Part shown: one piece after another, positions 25,859 through 33,966 of the stretch
Layout of the letters: each line of letters starts with the position of its first letter
Numbering within the stretch: the first letter of the stretch is position 1
NCBI GenBank assembly: GCA_002067405.1
Contig: MVRP01000004.1
Coordinates: forward strand, 1-64,000
DNA from: Syntrophorhabdaceae bacterium PtaU1.Bin034
GTDB lineage: Bacteria > Desulfobacterota_G > Syntrophorhabdia > Syntrophorhabdales > WCHB1-27
Reading direction: 5' to 3'
DNA length: 64,000 nt
Translations under genes and position numbers: made by a program
Notes under the pieces: model-generated
Databases searched by the model: none
What the model was told of the DNA's origin: nothing
Seen by the model: only the letters and a program-made list of their open reading frames with translations

Positions 25859-27070
25859 TTAAAGGTTGAGGCCCACCTTACGCACCATCCTGGTGAATAT
25901 GTTCGCCTTGGGTACGTATACGGGCGAAACAATGTCTATCTTTCCAACCACTTCATTGTCCAGCTGGAAAAGCATCTCACCCAGCTTTTGCCCCTGTTTA
26001 ACCTCGCCCTTCACACTATATGGCAGATTAATTACCCGTTTTACATCTTTCTTTTTTCCTTTGATGAGGGGAAGGTTAAGATCGGCAGCCGTAACCCCTT
26101 TTATCTTTCTGAATTTACCGTCCTCAAGCACTACGTCTTTCTCGACCTGCTCTCCCTTCTTTGCCAGGTTGAGCACCATATATTCCGCGAAGTATTTCCT
26201 CAACTTCTCCATGGCCAGATCGTCTCTCATCTTCCCTGTCGGGCTTCCCATCACGACAGCAATAAACCTCAGCTCGCCTTTTTTTGCGGTAGCCACGACA
26301 TTGAAGCCCGTGCTTCGGTAGTAACCAGTTTTAAATCCATCCACCTCGGGCATTCTGGTGAGGAGCTTGTTGTGATTGTTGAGCACGAACGAGCCTCCGC
26401 GAAACTCCCCGGTCTTCGTCGAAGTCCATTCCAGAACTTTCGGATATTTCAGGATATAGCGGCCAAGAAGCGCCATATCGTAGCACGAGGTCAGGTCCTC
26501 CTGCTGGTCCTTTCCGGGAGGCAGGCCGTGAACCGAGTTGAATTCGGTGTCCTTCATGCCTATGGACTGCGCCGTCTCGTTCATCAGGTTCACAAAATCC
26601 TTGCTGGAACCCGCCAGCTGCTCGGCAACGGCATAAGCCGCATCGTTCCCTGATGCGATCAAGATTGCCTTCATCATGTCTTCGAGGGCAAACTCCTCAC
26701 CCTCCTTGAGGTAGACTTGACTGCCCCCTATTTTTGAAGCTTCCCTGGACACATGAATCTTATCCGTGAGATGGATCTCCCCCTTGGCTATTTTATCGAG
26801 CACAATGTAAGCTACCATGAGTTTGGTCATGCTTGCGGGCGGCCTCTTCTCGTGCATGTTTTGCTCTTCCAGCACTTTCCCCGAGGTCGCCTCCATGATT
26901 ATATACGCCTTACATGGTCCTTCCGCGGTCTTCTCCGCTTTCGCTGCAACCGCTTGTCTGACGTGGCCCTTTTTTACCGCGCCACGTTTTGCAAAAGCCG
27001 CATCCGCGAAAAAGAAAAAACTAAGAATGGTAGCAAAAACAACAAGATGTCTGACAAGATGATTCTTCAT
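25859..27070 (-). CDS. D-alanyl-D-alanine carboxypeptidase (penicillin-binding protein 5/6 type)
   Basis: Trims the terminal D-Ala from peptidoglycan pentapeptides in the periplasm. 403 aa with a signal peptide (about 1-27, ending in ADAAFA). Active-site motifs of the SxxK family are all present: PASMTKLM (Ser nucleophile and Lys), SGNDAAYAVAEQ (SxN) and DGFKTGYYRSTG (KTG). The C-terminal part (about 290-380) is the beta-rich PBP5 domain, ending in an amphipathic segment MVRKVGLNL that may touch the membrane. It follows the slipin gene by 14 nt. DacF or DacA naming cannot be settled. Confidence 0.93.
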   Translation of the reverse strand: MKNHLVRHLVVFATILSFFFFADAAFAKRGAVKKGHVRQAVAAKAEKTAEGPCKAYIIMEATSGKVLEEQNMHEKRPPASMTKLMVAYIVLDKIAKGEIHLTDKIHVSREASKIGGSQVYLKEGEEFALEDMMKAILIASGNDAAYAVAEQLAGSSKDFVNLMNETAQSIGMKDTEFNSVHGLPPGKDQQEDLTSCYDMALLGRYILKYPKVLEWTSTKTGEFRGGSFVLNNHNKLLTRMPEVDGFKTGYYRSTGFNVVATAKKGELRFIAVVMGSPTGKMRDDLAMEKLRKYFAEYMVLNLAKKGEQVEKDVVLEDGKFRKIKGVTAADLNLPLIKGKKKDVKRVINLPYSVKGEVKQGQKLGEMLFQLDNEVVGKIDIVSPVYVPKANIFTRMVRKVGLNL

Positions 27071-27084
27071 GGTTTTTCGCCCCT

Positions 27085-27837
27085 TTACTTTCCTGTTAAT
27101 TTTTCGGTGAACGCCTTGATCAAATCGATTGGCAACGGAAAGATGATCGTCGAGTTTTTTTCTGCCGATATCTCGACAAGCGTCGTGAGGTAACGTAACT
27201 GGAGTGCCATCGGGTTCTTCGACAGAATCTCAGATGCCTCGGAGAGCCTGGTCGCCGCCTGATATTCGCCTTCCGCGCTGATAACCTTTGCCCGCCTTTC
27301 CCGCTCAGCCTCTGCCTGCCGGGCGATGGCCCGCTGCATTTCTTGCGGAAGGTCAACGTTCTTTACCTCCACGTTGGACACCTTTATGCCCCACGGCTCC
27401 GTGTGCATATCGAGTATCTCCTGGAGGCGCTCGTTGATTTTCTCCCTGTGGGCGAGGAGGTCATCGAGCTCCACCTGACCGAGCACGCTCCTCAGCGTCG
27501 TTTGAGAAAGCTGGCTCGTGGCGTAGAGGTAATTCTCCACATCTATGATTGCCTTCATCGGGTCTATGACCCGGAAATAGACGACCGCATTCACCTTGAT
27601 CGATACGTTGTCCATGGTGATGACGTCCTGGGCGGGCACGTCGTGGACAACTGTTCGCAGGCTTACCTTCACCATTTTGTCGATCATCGGTATGAGGATG
27701 ATCAAACCGGGGCCCTTTGCCCTCCCCAAAACCCGGCCGAGACGAAAGATGACTCCCCTCTCGTACTCATTCAGTATTTTGATCGACATTCCGAGGAAAA
27801 TGACAATAAGCACCAGCGCAAACAGATAGATCGGCAT
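27085..27837 (-). CDS. Slipin / stomatin-like SPFH protein
   Basis: Membrane-attached SPFH (band 7) scaffold. The 250-aa chain has one N-terminal membrane helix ([17 protein letters not shown]), then the SPFH domain (about 25-185) with the slipin pattern [18 protein letters not shown] and VYFRVIDP, then a charged coiled coil ([20 protein letters not shown]). Its ATG overlaps the nfeD stop by 1 nt. The NfeD-slipin pair is a well-known conserved couple; the protease NfeD cleaves the stomatin partner in studied archaea, and a role in membrane microdomain quality control is suggested. Confidence 0.93.
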   Translation of the reverse strand: MPIYLFALVLIVIFLGMSIKILNEYERGVIFRLGRVLGRAKGPGLIILIPMIDKMVKVSLRTVVHDVPAQDVITMDNVSIKVNAVVYFRVIDPMKAIIDVENYLYATSQLSQTTLRSVLGQVELDDLLAHREKINERLQEILDMHTEPWGIKVSNVEVKNVDLPQEMQRAIARQAEAERERRAKVISAEGEYQAATRLSEASEILSKNPMALQLRYLTTLVEISAEKNSTIIFPLPIDLIKAFTEKLTGK

Positions 27838-29126
27838 CAGGACACTCCTCCTTGTTTTTTTACCTTCACGACCATACCTTCCGACGCAATGACCATCACC
27901 GGTTCACCGGTGAGGATCGGCGTTTCACTCCTCGCATCCCATAGCTCTCCGTGCACAAACACCTTGCCGGTGGGAACAATGTCGGTTCTCGCAATGCCGG
28001 TCTCGCCGACCAATCCCTCCCGGCCCGTTTTTACCTTAGATAACTGGGCTTTGACCGCATATAATAGCATACCGAGGAAAAATATTGTAGAGAGGACCGT
28101 CACGGCCAGAATGGATTTCCAGGAGAGGGAAAGCAAGCCCGGAGGCAGGTCGATAAGCATGACAGAACCTATCACGATGGATACGATACCCGCAATGCTG
28201 AGCAACCCGTAGCTCGCCACCTTGAGCTCGAGGACGAAGAAGATGATGCCGAGAATGATCAGGGCGAGCCCTGCATAACTGATGGGGATGGCCTGGAACG
28301 CATAGAAGGCAAGGATCAGGCAAATTCCTCCTATTACTCCGGGGAAAACGGTCCCGGGACTATAGATCTCGAAGAGTATGCCGTAAAAGCCGATCATCAT
28401 GAGAAAATAAGCCACGTTAGGATCGCTTATCAAGGAAAGGAACTTGTATTTGAAGGGCGTCTCAAGCTCCACCACCTTCGCCCCTTTTGTCTTCAGCGCA
28501 ACCTTCCTGTTGCCCGCCTCGACGACCTTCCCGTTCGCTTGCAACAAGAGCTCATCGACGCTGCCCGCCACCATATCTATCACATTCGCTTCACGGGCCT
28601 CGCCCGCGGTTATGGACACGCTCTCTTTCACCGCTTTTTCAGCCCATTCCCCATTGCGCCCCCGTTTCGCTGCAAGGCTTCTCGCATATGCCTGGGCATC
28701 CTGAACCACCTTGGCCATCATTTCCTTGTCCGGCTTCTCTTTCCCGAGGCTGACCGGATGGGCGGCCCCGACGTTGGTTCCCGGGGCCATGGCAGCAACG
28801 TGCGCAGCGAGAAGAATAATGGTCCCCGCAGAGGCAGCACGGGCACCGGACGGGTAAACATAGACAATGACGGGCACCGGCGAATCCATGATGGACTTCA
28901 CGATCTCCCTCATTGACGTGTCCAGTCCGCCGGGGGTGTCGAGCAAGACAAGAAGCGCTTCACCTTTGCTGTCCGCGGTCTTTTTTATCGAGTCCGAAAT
29001 AAACTGTGAGGCAGGAGGGCTGATTACACCTTGAATCTTGATTTTATAGATTTCCGTGGACCGGGCATAGGTAGCTGCCGAGAAAAAAACAACGACAGCA
29101 CACAATGCCGGAAGGACCTTTTTCAT
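27837..29126 (-). CDS. NfeD family membrane-bound serine protease
   Basis: A 429-aa long-form NfeD. It has a signal peptide (about 1-21), a ClpP-like serine protease domain in the periplasm with [15 protein letters not shown] and [16 protein letters not shown] (the Ser nucleophile in ASAG) near residues 95-110, four to five membrane helices (about 230-350), and a C-terminal OB-fold NfeD domain (about 365-425). ATG at 29126 overlaps the coaD stop (ATGA). It is directly followed by its usual partner, the slipin gene. Substrate in this organism unknown. Confidence 0.92.
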   Translation of the reverse strand: MKKVLPALCAVVVFFSAATYARSTEIYKIKIQGVISPPASQFISDSIKKTADSKGEALLVLLDTPGGLDTSMREIVKSIMDSPVPVIVYVYPSGARAASAGTIILLAAHVAAMAPGTNVGAAHPVSLGKEKPDKEMMAKVVQDAQAYARSLAAKRGRNGEWAEKAVKESVSITAGEAREANVIDMVAGSVDELLLQANGKVVEAGNRKVALKTKGAKVVELETPFKYKFLSLISDPNVAYFLMMIGFYGILFEIYSPGTVFPGVIGGICLILAFYAFQAIPISYAGLALIILGIIFFVLELKVASYGLLSIAGIVSIVIGSVMLIDLPPGLLSLSWKSILAVTVLSTIFFLGMLLYAVKAQLSKVKTGREGLVGETGIARTDIVPTGKVFVHGELWDARSETPILTGEPVMVIASEGMVVKVKKQGGVS

Positions 29127-29611
29127 AAGTAGTTGAATTTCTTTTTCAAGGCTTCTTCGACGACCTTGGGCACGCACCCTTTGACTGATCCGCCAAAACT
29201 CGCCACCTCTTTTATTGTCCTTGAGCTCACAAAAAAGTAGTCCTTACTTGTCATCATGAAAATGGTGTCCATGTCGCTATTCAGGTTTCTGTTCATCGAC
29301 GCCATCTGAAACTCATACTCAAAATCGCTCATAGCCCGCAGTCCGCGAATGACAAAGCGGGCGTTTACCCTTTTCACATAGTCAACGAGCAGCCCTTCAA
29401 AACTGTCTACAATGACGTTTTTATTATCTTTCACCGATTGCCGGATAAGCTCCTTCCGTTCCTCGACGGTAAAAAGACCACGTTTCTCAATATTATAGGC
29501 AATAGCAATGATAACTTTGTCGAAAAGCTCAAGACCCCTCGTAAGTATATCCAGATGGCCGTTGGTGATCGGGTCGAAGGAACCGGGGTAGATTCCAATC
29601 TTTTCTTTCAT
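29123..29611 (-). CDS. coaD: Phosphopantetheine adenylyltransferase
   Basis: Fourth step of coenzyme A synthesis: ATP plus 4'-phosphopantetheine to dephospho-CoA. 162 aa, normal length. The nucleotidyltransferase motif YPGSFDPITNGHLDI (TxGH form) is at residues 8-22; ARFVIRGLRAMSDFEYEFQMA and the second ATP motif FVSSRTIKEVA, a variant of ISSTxVRE, follow. It lies between rsmD (22-nt gap) and nfeD (4-nt overlap). The rsmD-coaD pairing is conserved in many bacteria. Confidence 0.96.
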   Translation of the reverse strand: MKEKIGIYPGSFDPITNGHLDILTRGLELFDKVIIAIAYNIEKRGLFTVEERKELIRQSVKDNKNVIVDSFEGLLVDYVKRVNARFVIRGLRAMSDFEYEFQMASMNRNLNSDMDTIFMMTSKDYFFVSSRTIKEVASFGGSVKGCVPKVVEEALKKKFNYL

Positions 29612-29633
29612 CGGGCGCAGCTCCTCTTCTTTT

Positions 29634-30203
29634 TCATGATTTATTCTGTCCGCACGTGATGATGCTCAATACGGTGTCTCCATACTTCCTGGTCCTTATC
29701 CCGCAGCCTTCTCCAGGCGATTCCAGCAGTTCTTCCCTCTTTGAATGCTCGAACACGACGATTGATCCTGAATGACGAAGGGGATTTGTTCTAAGGAGTT
29801 CCACTGTCGCGGCAATATAACCCATTTCGTAAGGCGGGTCGACATAAACAAGATCGAACGATTTTCCCTGCCTATGTAGCATGGGCACGGCATATCTTAC
29901 ATCCATATTCAGAACAAGGCAATCTTTATCTATTCCGAGGGCCTTGAGATTGTTCCTCAAAAGAGCCGCCGTCTGCGAGTCCTTTTCGACCGCAGTGACG
30001 AACGTTGCCCCGCGGCTCAGGGCTTCCACCGTGAAAGACCCGGCCCCCGCAAACAGATCGAGAACCGAACAGCCTTCAACATCTCCGACAAGGTCGAATA
30101 CCGCCTCCCGCACCTTTGACGAGGTAAATCTCGTTCTCCCGTTGCGGGCGAGGGCTATCATCCTGCCCTTGAGTCTTCCTCCGGTGATCCTCAGTCCGCT
30201 CAT
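29634..30203 (-). CDS. rsmD: 16S rRNA (guanine(966)-N2)-methyltransferase
   Basis: Methylates G966 of 16S rRNA during 30S assembly. The 189-aa protein begins MSGLRITGGRLKGR, the family's usual opening, with SAM motif I VLDLFAGAGSFTVEALSRGA near residues 45-65 and catalytic motif IV VYVDPPYEMG. ATG at 30203 overlaps the stop of the upstream ATPase gene (ATGA). A longer frame to 30374 is just overlap with that gene. Confidence 0.94.
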   Translation of the reverse strand: MSGLRITGGRLKGRMIALARNGRTRFTSSKVREAVFDLVGDVEGCSVLDLFAGAGSFTVEALSRGATFVTAVEKDSQTAALLRNNLKALGIDKDCLVLNMDVRYAVPMLHRQGKSFDLVYVDPPYEMGYIAATVELLRTNPLRHSGSIVVFEHSKREELLESPGEGCGIRTRKYGDTVLSIITCGQNKS

Positions 30204-31168
30204 CTGGATCGGATGGCTGGAACGAGAGAGCGTGCAAGTTGTCGAATACTCTCGACACCCTTGATCTCGTAGGGTGACAGATATATTTTCGAAATAGTGA
30301 TCTTCCGGTGGGTCTCTTCCAGCACGCGGATGTAGTGTTCCTGCATCCCCCGCCGCATGCGGTGAAAGTCGCAATCGCCGTCTTTCACGATGTAGTTGAT
30401 TATCAGGTTCCCGACTTCAAGCTCATTCTCCTCGAGCTCTTGAACAACCCTTTCGGTAAGCCGCACCCCCAATGCTTCGGGTATTGTCACGAGCACGTAC
30501 TTGGTAGCTTCCCGGTCCCTGATAAAATCGATTATCCCTTTTGACAGCTCTTCCCAGTTTTCTATTGTCCGGAGCAGCGTCCTTTTTGACGCCTTCAGCT
30601 TTATGGTGTCCTTAAAACGCTCGACAAAACTGTACATGTTCATGTAGAACTTCGTTGCCGCCTCCAAGTGGCTCAGAAAGAGGTGCGGAAGGCGAAGGAG
30701 ACGCAGGGTGTGGCCGGCAGGCGCCGTATCCCATACGACCACATCGTACTTGTCGCTCCTGACGAGCTCAAGGATGAAATAGAGCATGTATTCCTCTTCT
30801 ATTCCCGGAGCCGTTCCTATATAATCGACAAAATCGTAATCGACGTCGGCGAAGCTTGAAATAACCTCGTAGATCTCTCCTCCGAACCTTTCTTTCCATT
30901 TCCGAAGAACGATTTCGGAAGATATCTCGAGGCCGTAGAGCGGCACGTCGTCGAGTATCCTCGTCTCGTTGCTCCCGATTTCCTTTTCATAGATATCCGA
31001 GAGCGAGGGAGTGGGATCGCTGGAAATAAGAAGGACTCTTCTTCCGGAATCGGCGAGACCTAGGGCAATGGCCGATGCGCACGTCGTCTTTCCCACGCCG
31101 CCTTTGCCCCCCACCATGATGAGTCGTACGCCCTTCGTGTCGATCGCTGTCAGAGGCAAACCGGTCAA
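30200..31168 (-). CDS. ArsA/GET3 family ATPase
   Basis: A 322-aa single-domain ATPase of the SIMIBI class. It has the deviant Walker A GGKGGVGKTTCA near residues 22-33, switch I SSDPTPSLSDI, switch II WDTAPAGHTLRLLRLP and the nucleotide-base region. No arsenic genes are nearby, and the Cys metalloid-binding triad of ArsA is not evident. By family it could act as an anion pump ATPase relative or a membrane-protein targeting factor like Get3; its bacterial role is not known. It sits between an alpha/beta hydrolase (4-nt overlap) and rsmD (4-nt overlap). It opens with TTG at 31168; the first ATG is at residue 18, just before the P-loop, so the start is uncertain by a few codons. Confidence 0.85.
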   Translation of the reverse strand: MTGLPLTAIDTKGVRLIMVGGKGGVGKTTCASAIALGLADSGRRVLLISSDPTPSLSDIYEKEIGSNETRILDDVPLYGLEISSEIVLRKWKERFGGEIYEVISSFADVDYDFVDYIGTAPGIEEEYMLYFILELVRSDKYDVVVWDTAPAGHTLRLLRLPHLFLSHLEAATKFYMNMYSFVERFKDTIKLKASKRTLLRTIENWEELSKGIIDFIRDREATKYVLVTIPEALGVRLTERVVQELEENELEVGNLIINYIVKDGDCDFHRMRRGMQEHYIRVLEETHRKITISKIYLSPYEIKGVESIRQLARSLVPAIRSR

Positions 31169-31785
31169 CCTTTCGTCTTTCCGAAATTTTCGATTATGAA
31201 ACCCGCTATTTCTCTTTCTTTTCCCCCAAAAAAATGGGTAGTGGTCACGACCTTCAGGTATTTCTCGGTCTTCAGCTCTTCATAAAACGCAAGAAGGTCC
31301 TTAAGAGGGGATATGTCATCCAGCGAGCCTCCCACCAGATATATCTTCCCGGGGAATGTACGGAGTCCTTCGGGACTGTAAGCGGAAAAGGGGAGCGCCA
31401 CAATAAAGACCTCCTTCTGATGCTCGATATGCGCCAACGCCCTGCTGCAAATCCAGGCGCCGAAGGAATACCCTGCAAGCACGAGAGGCGTATCCTTCCC
31501 TATTCTCTCCTCAAGAAAACGACGGGCAGCCAGGAGGTCGTCCGTCTCTCCGACCCCGTCGTCATAATGGCCCGTACTACTGCCGACTCCCCTGAAATTG
31601 AACTTGAGCGTCGTGAATCCCGCTTCCGAGAAGCCTTCTTCTATCGCCTCCACGACATTGCTCCACATGGAGCCGCCGTACAGAGGATGGGGGTGGCAAA
31701 TGACCACGCCGCCCTCTCCCGTCCCCTCCTGCAACACTCCTTCAAGTCTTTCATCGGCTTCAATAACAACCCTTTTTGTTGACAT
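31165..31785 (-). CDS. Alpha/beta hydrolase
   Basis: A 206-aa small alpha/beta hydrolase, of the group annotated as alpha/beta superfamily or dienelactone-hydrolase-like. It has the oxyanion-hole motif CHPHPLYGGSMWSNVV near residue 24, FNFRGVGSSTG, the nucleophile elbow LAGYSFGAW (Ser near 96), the acid region VGGSLDDISPL and the late His in TTTHFFGGKE. Substrate unknown. First gene of the long minus-strand operon; ATG at 31785 lies just 50 nt from the divergent accD start, so the two share a compact promoter region. Confidence 0.85.
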   Translation of the reverse strand: MSTKRVVIEADERLEGVLQEGTGEGGVVICHPHPLYGGSMWSNVVEAIEEGFSEAGFTTLKFNFRGVGSSTGHYDDGVGETDDLLAARRFLEERIGKDTPLVLAGYSFGAWICSRALAHIEHQKEVFIVALPFSAYSPEGLRTFPGKIYLVGGSLDDISPLKDLLAFYEELKTEKYLKVVTTTHFFGGKEREIAGFIIENFGKTKG

Positions 31786-31807
31786 GACCCATTTATTTTG
31801 GTAGCTT
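31779..31807 (+). promoter_or_regulatory. candidate accD promoter
   Basis: TTGACA at 31779-31784, 17-nt spacer, TAGCTT at 31802-31807. The -35 matches fully; the -10 is weak. It overlaps the first codons of the divergent hydrolase gene. Confidence 0.4.
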
Positions 31808-31834
31808 TTGACCAAAAATTCAATAGAGAATTCA

Positions 31835-32698
31835 ATGGGTCTGTTCAAAAAGAAAGAGAAAAAGCTACATAAAGAGATAGACATTCAGAAAGAGATCAAG
31901 AAAGCTGAAAAAGAGGACGAAAGCCTCTGGATCAAGTGCAGCTCTTGCCGGGAGCTTCTTTACAAGAAAGAAGTCGAGAGAAATCTGAATGTCTGTCTCA
32001 AGTGCTCATACCACTTCCCCGTTTCGGTCGACAAGAGGATCGAGCTCACCTTCGACCCCGGCACCTTCAGCGAACTCTACGCCAATATCGAACCGATTGA
32101 CTTCCTGAAGTTCAAGGATACCAAGAGCTACAAGACCCGGCTGCTTGAAACGAGGGAGGAAACAAAAAGGAACGATGCAATCGTGTGCGGAAGAGGGCGA
32201 ATAGACGGTATAGACGTGCTCTCCGCCATCTTCGATTTCAGTTTCATGGGTGGAAGTCTTGGATCGGTGGTCGGGGAGAAGCTCACCAGGCTGCTTGAAG
32301 AGGGCAGGAATAACAGGCTTCCCGCGGTCGTATTCTGCTCGTCCGGAGGCGCCAGGATGCAGGAGGGCATTTTGTCCCTTATGCAAATGTCCAAGGTCTC
32401 CGGCGCCATATACCGGTTGAAATCAGAGGGTGTTCCCTATATCACCGTGCTCACCGACCCTACCCTGGGAGGTGTGAGTGCGAGCATCGCCATGCTTGGC
32501 GATATCATCATTGCGGAACCGAAAGCCATGATTGGCTTCGCAGGCCCAAGGGTGATCAAGGAAACAATAAAGGAAGAGTTGCCTCATGGATTTCAGCGGG
32601 CTGAATACCTTCTCGAGCACGGGATGATTGACCTTATATCGTCCAGAAGGGAACTTAAACAAAAGCTGCACAACATACTGTCCCTGATAGTGGCATGA
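31835..32698 (+). CDS. accD: Acetyl-CoA carboxylase carboxyltransferase subunit beta
   Basis: Carboxyltransferase half of acetyl-CoA carboxylase, making malonyl-CoA for fatty-acid synthesis. 287 aa. The N-terminal zinc ribbon is complete: CSSCRELLY and CLKCSYHFP near residues 36-62 (four Cys). The crotonase-like core has GGSLGSVVGEK, FCSSGGARMQEGILSLMQMSK and TDPTLGGVSAS. The zinc ribbon separates it from the gcdA-type carboxyltransferase at 3183. ATG at 31835. Followed immediately by folC (ATGA overlap), a common pairing. Confidence 0.96.
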   Translation: MGLFKKKEKKLHKEIDIQKEIKKAEKEDESLWIKCSSCRELLYKKEVERNLNVCLKCSYHFPVSVDKRIELTFDPGTFSELYANIEPIDFLKFKDTKSYKTRLLETREETKRNDAIVCGRGRIDGIDVLSAIFDFSFMGGSLGSVVGEKLTRLLEEGRNNRLPAVVFCSSGGARMQEGILSLMQMSKVSGAIYRLKSEGVPYITVLTDPTLGGVSASIAMLGDIIIAEPKAMIGFAGPRVIKETIKEELPHGFQRAEYLLEHGMIDLISSRRELKQKLHNILSLIVA

Positions 32699-33966
32699 AA
32701 GGTTATTCCAGCACACTGGAATACCTTTACGGCCTTGAAAAGCTCGGCATCACATTTGGGACGGACAGCATACGGTGGATACTATCACTCCTGGACAATC
32801 CTCAGTGCTCTTTCAAGACGGTACATATCGGCGGCACAAACGGTAAAGGATCGGTTGCCTGCATGGTATCCTCAGTCTTAAGGAGGGAGGGGTATAGAAC
32901 AGGCGCTTATACTTCTCCCCATCTCGTCTCTTTCACTGAACGTATAACCGTTAACGGCAAGGAAATCAGGGAAGAGGAAGTGGCCGAGCTGACCGATTTC
33001 ATCAAGAGAAAGATAGACGAAACAGGAGATGACCGTGCCTTCACGTTTTTTGATTTCACTACTGCCCTTGCCTTTGAATATTTCAAAAGACAGGGTGTGG
33101 AAATCGCGGTCATAGAAGTAGGACTCGGAGGAAGGCTGGATTCGACGAATGTGATTACCCCTCTGGTAAGCGTGATTACAAACGTCGATCTTGATCATCA
33201 GGATTACCTCGGAAACACTATCGAGGAAATTGCACGGGAAAAAGCAGGCATCTTGAAGGACCGGGTTCCTGCGGTGACGGGGGCTAAAGGCAAAGCACTA
33301 GAAGTCATAAGAAGTGCCGCTGCGAAAAAGACAAATCTTTACGTGCTGGATGAAACGTTCACCTACAGAAAGAAAGGCGAACAAATCATGTCGTATTCCG
33401 GTATTCGCCTGCAACTCGAAGATATTGCTATCGGCTTGAAAGGCGATCACCAGCTCTTGAACGCTGCTCTGGCCCTTTGCGTTCTGGAGTTGCTCGGCTC
33501 TGCCGGCCTCACCCTTCGGGAGAGTGCCGTACGTGAAGGGCTTTCGTTGGCAGAATGGCCCGGGAGGCTCGAGTTCATTGCGGGAGGGTGTGGAAAGCCC
33601 GACATCCTCCTCGACGGAGCGCACAACCCCAATGGGGCAAAAGCCCTTGCGGGATATTTAAAAACGCACGTTGAAAAAAGAAGAATAATCATGATTTTCG
33701 GTGTGATGAAAGATAAGGATTTCGTGGAAATGCTAGAAGAATTGCTCCCTCTCGTGGATCGTACGATACTCACCAGAACACAGACGGACCGTGCAGCCTC
33801 CTCCAATGACCTTGCTCCTTACGCTCCGGGTGCTGTCGTAACGGAAACTGTCGAGGAAGCGCTTGAGTGCGCCTTTGGGGCAGCCGATAGTGGAAGCCTT
33901 GTTCTCATCACCGGATCACTCTATACCGTGGGAGAGGCGAAACGCGTTCTTGAAAAATCGGCTTAG
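32695..33966 (+). CDS. folC: Bifunctional folylpolyglutamate synthase / dihydrofolate synthase
   Basis: Adds glutamate to dihydropteroate and then to folates. 423 aa. Mur-ligase-like ATP site HIGGTNGKGSVACMVSS near residues 42-58, SPHLVSFTERITVNG, EVGLGGRLDSTNVI, NVDLDHQDYLGNTIEEIAREKAGI (metal His) and the C-terminal DGAHNPNGAKAL. Start ATG overlaps the accD stop. Its last codons contain the TTG start of lptD. Confidence 0.95.
   Translation: MKGYSSTLEYLYGLEKLGITFGTDSIRWILSLLDNPQCSFKTVHIGGTNGKGSVACMVSSVLRREGYRTGAYTSPHLVSFTERITVNGKEIREEEVAELTDFIKRKIDETGDDRAFTFFDFTTALAFEYFKRQGVEIAVIEVGLGGRLDSTNVITPLVSVITNVDLDHQDYLGNTIEEIAREKAGILKDRVPAVTGAKGKALEVIRSAAAKKTNLYVLDETFTYRKKGEQIMSYSGIRLQLEDIAIGLKGDHQLLNAALALCVLELLGSAGLTLRESAVREGLSLAEWPGRLEFIAGGCGKPDILLDGAHNPNGAKALAGYLKTHVEKRRIIMIFGVMKDKDFVEMLEELLPLVDRTILTRTQTDRAASSNDLAPYAPGAVVTETVEEALECAFGAADSGSLVLITGSLYTVGEAKRVLEKSA

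Noticed and set aside
25610..26653. 347-codon plus-strand open frame across coaBC and dacF
   Set aside because: Spans two genes on the other strand and their junction; not protein-like.
30200..31168. Arsenite efflux ATPase (arsA) of an ars operon
   Set aside because: No arsB, arsC, arsD or arsR nearby and the Cys metalloid site is not evident; kept as an ArsA/Get3-family ATPase.
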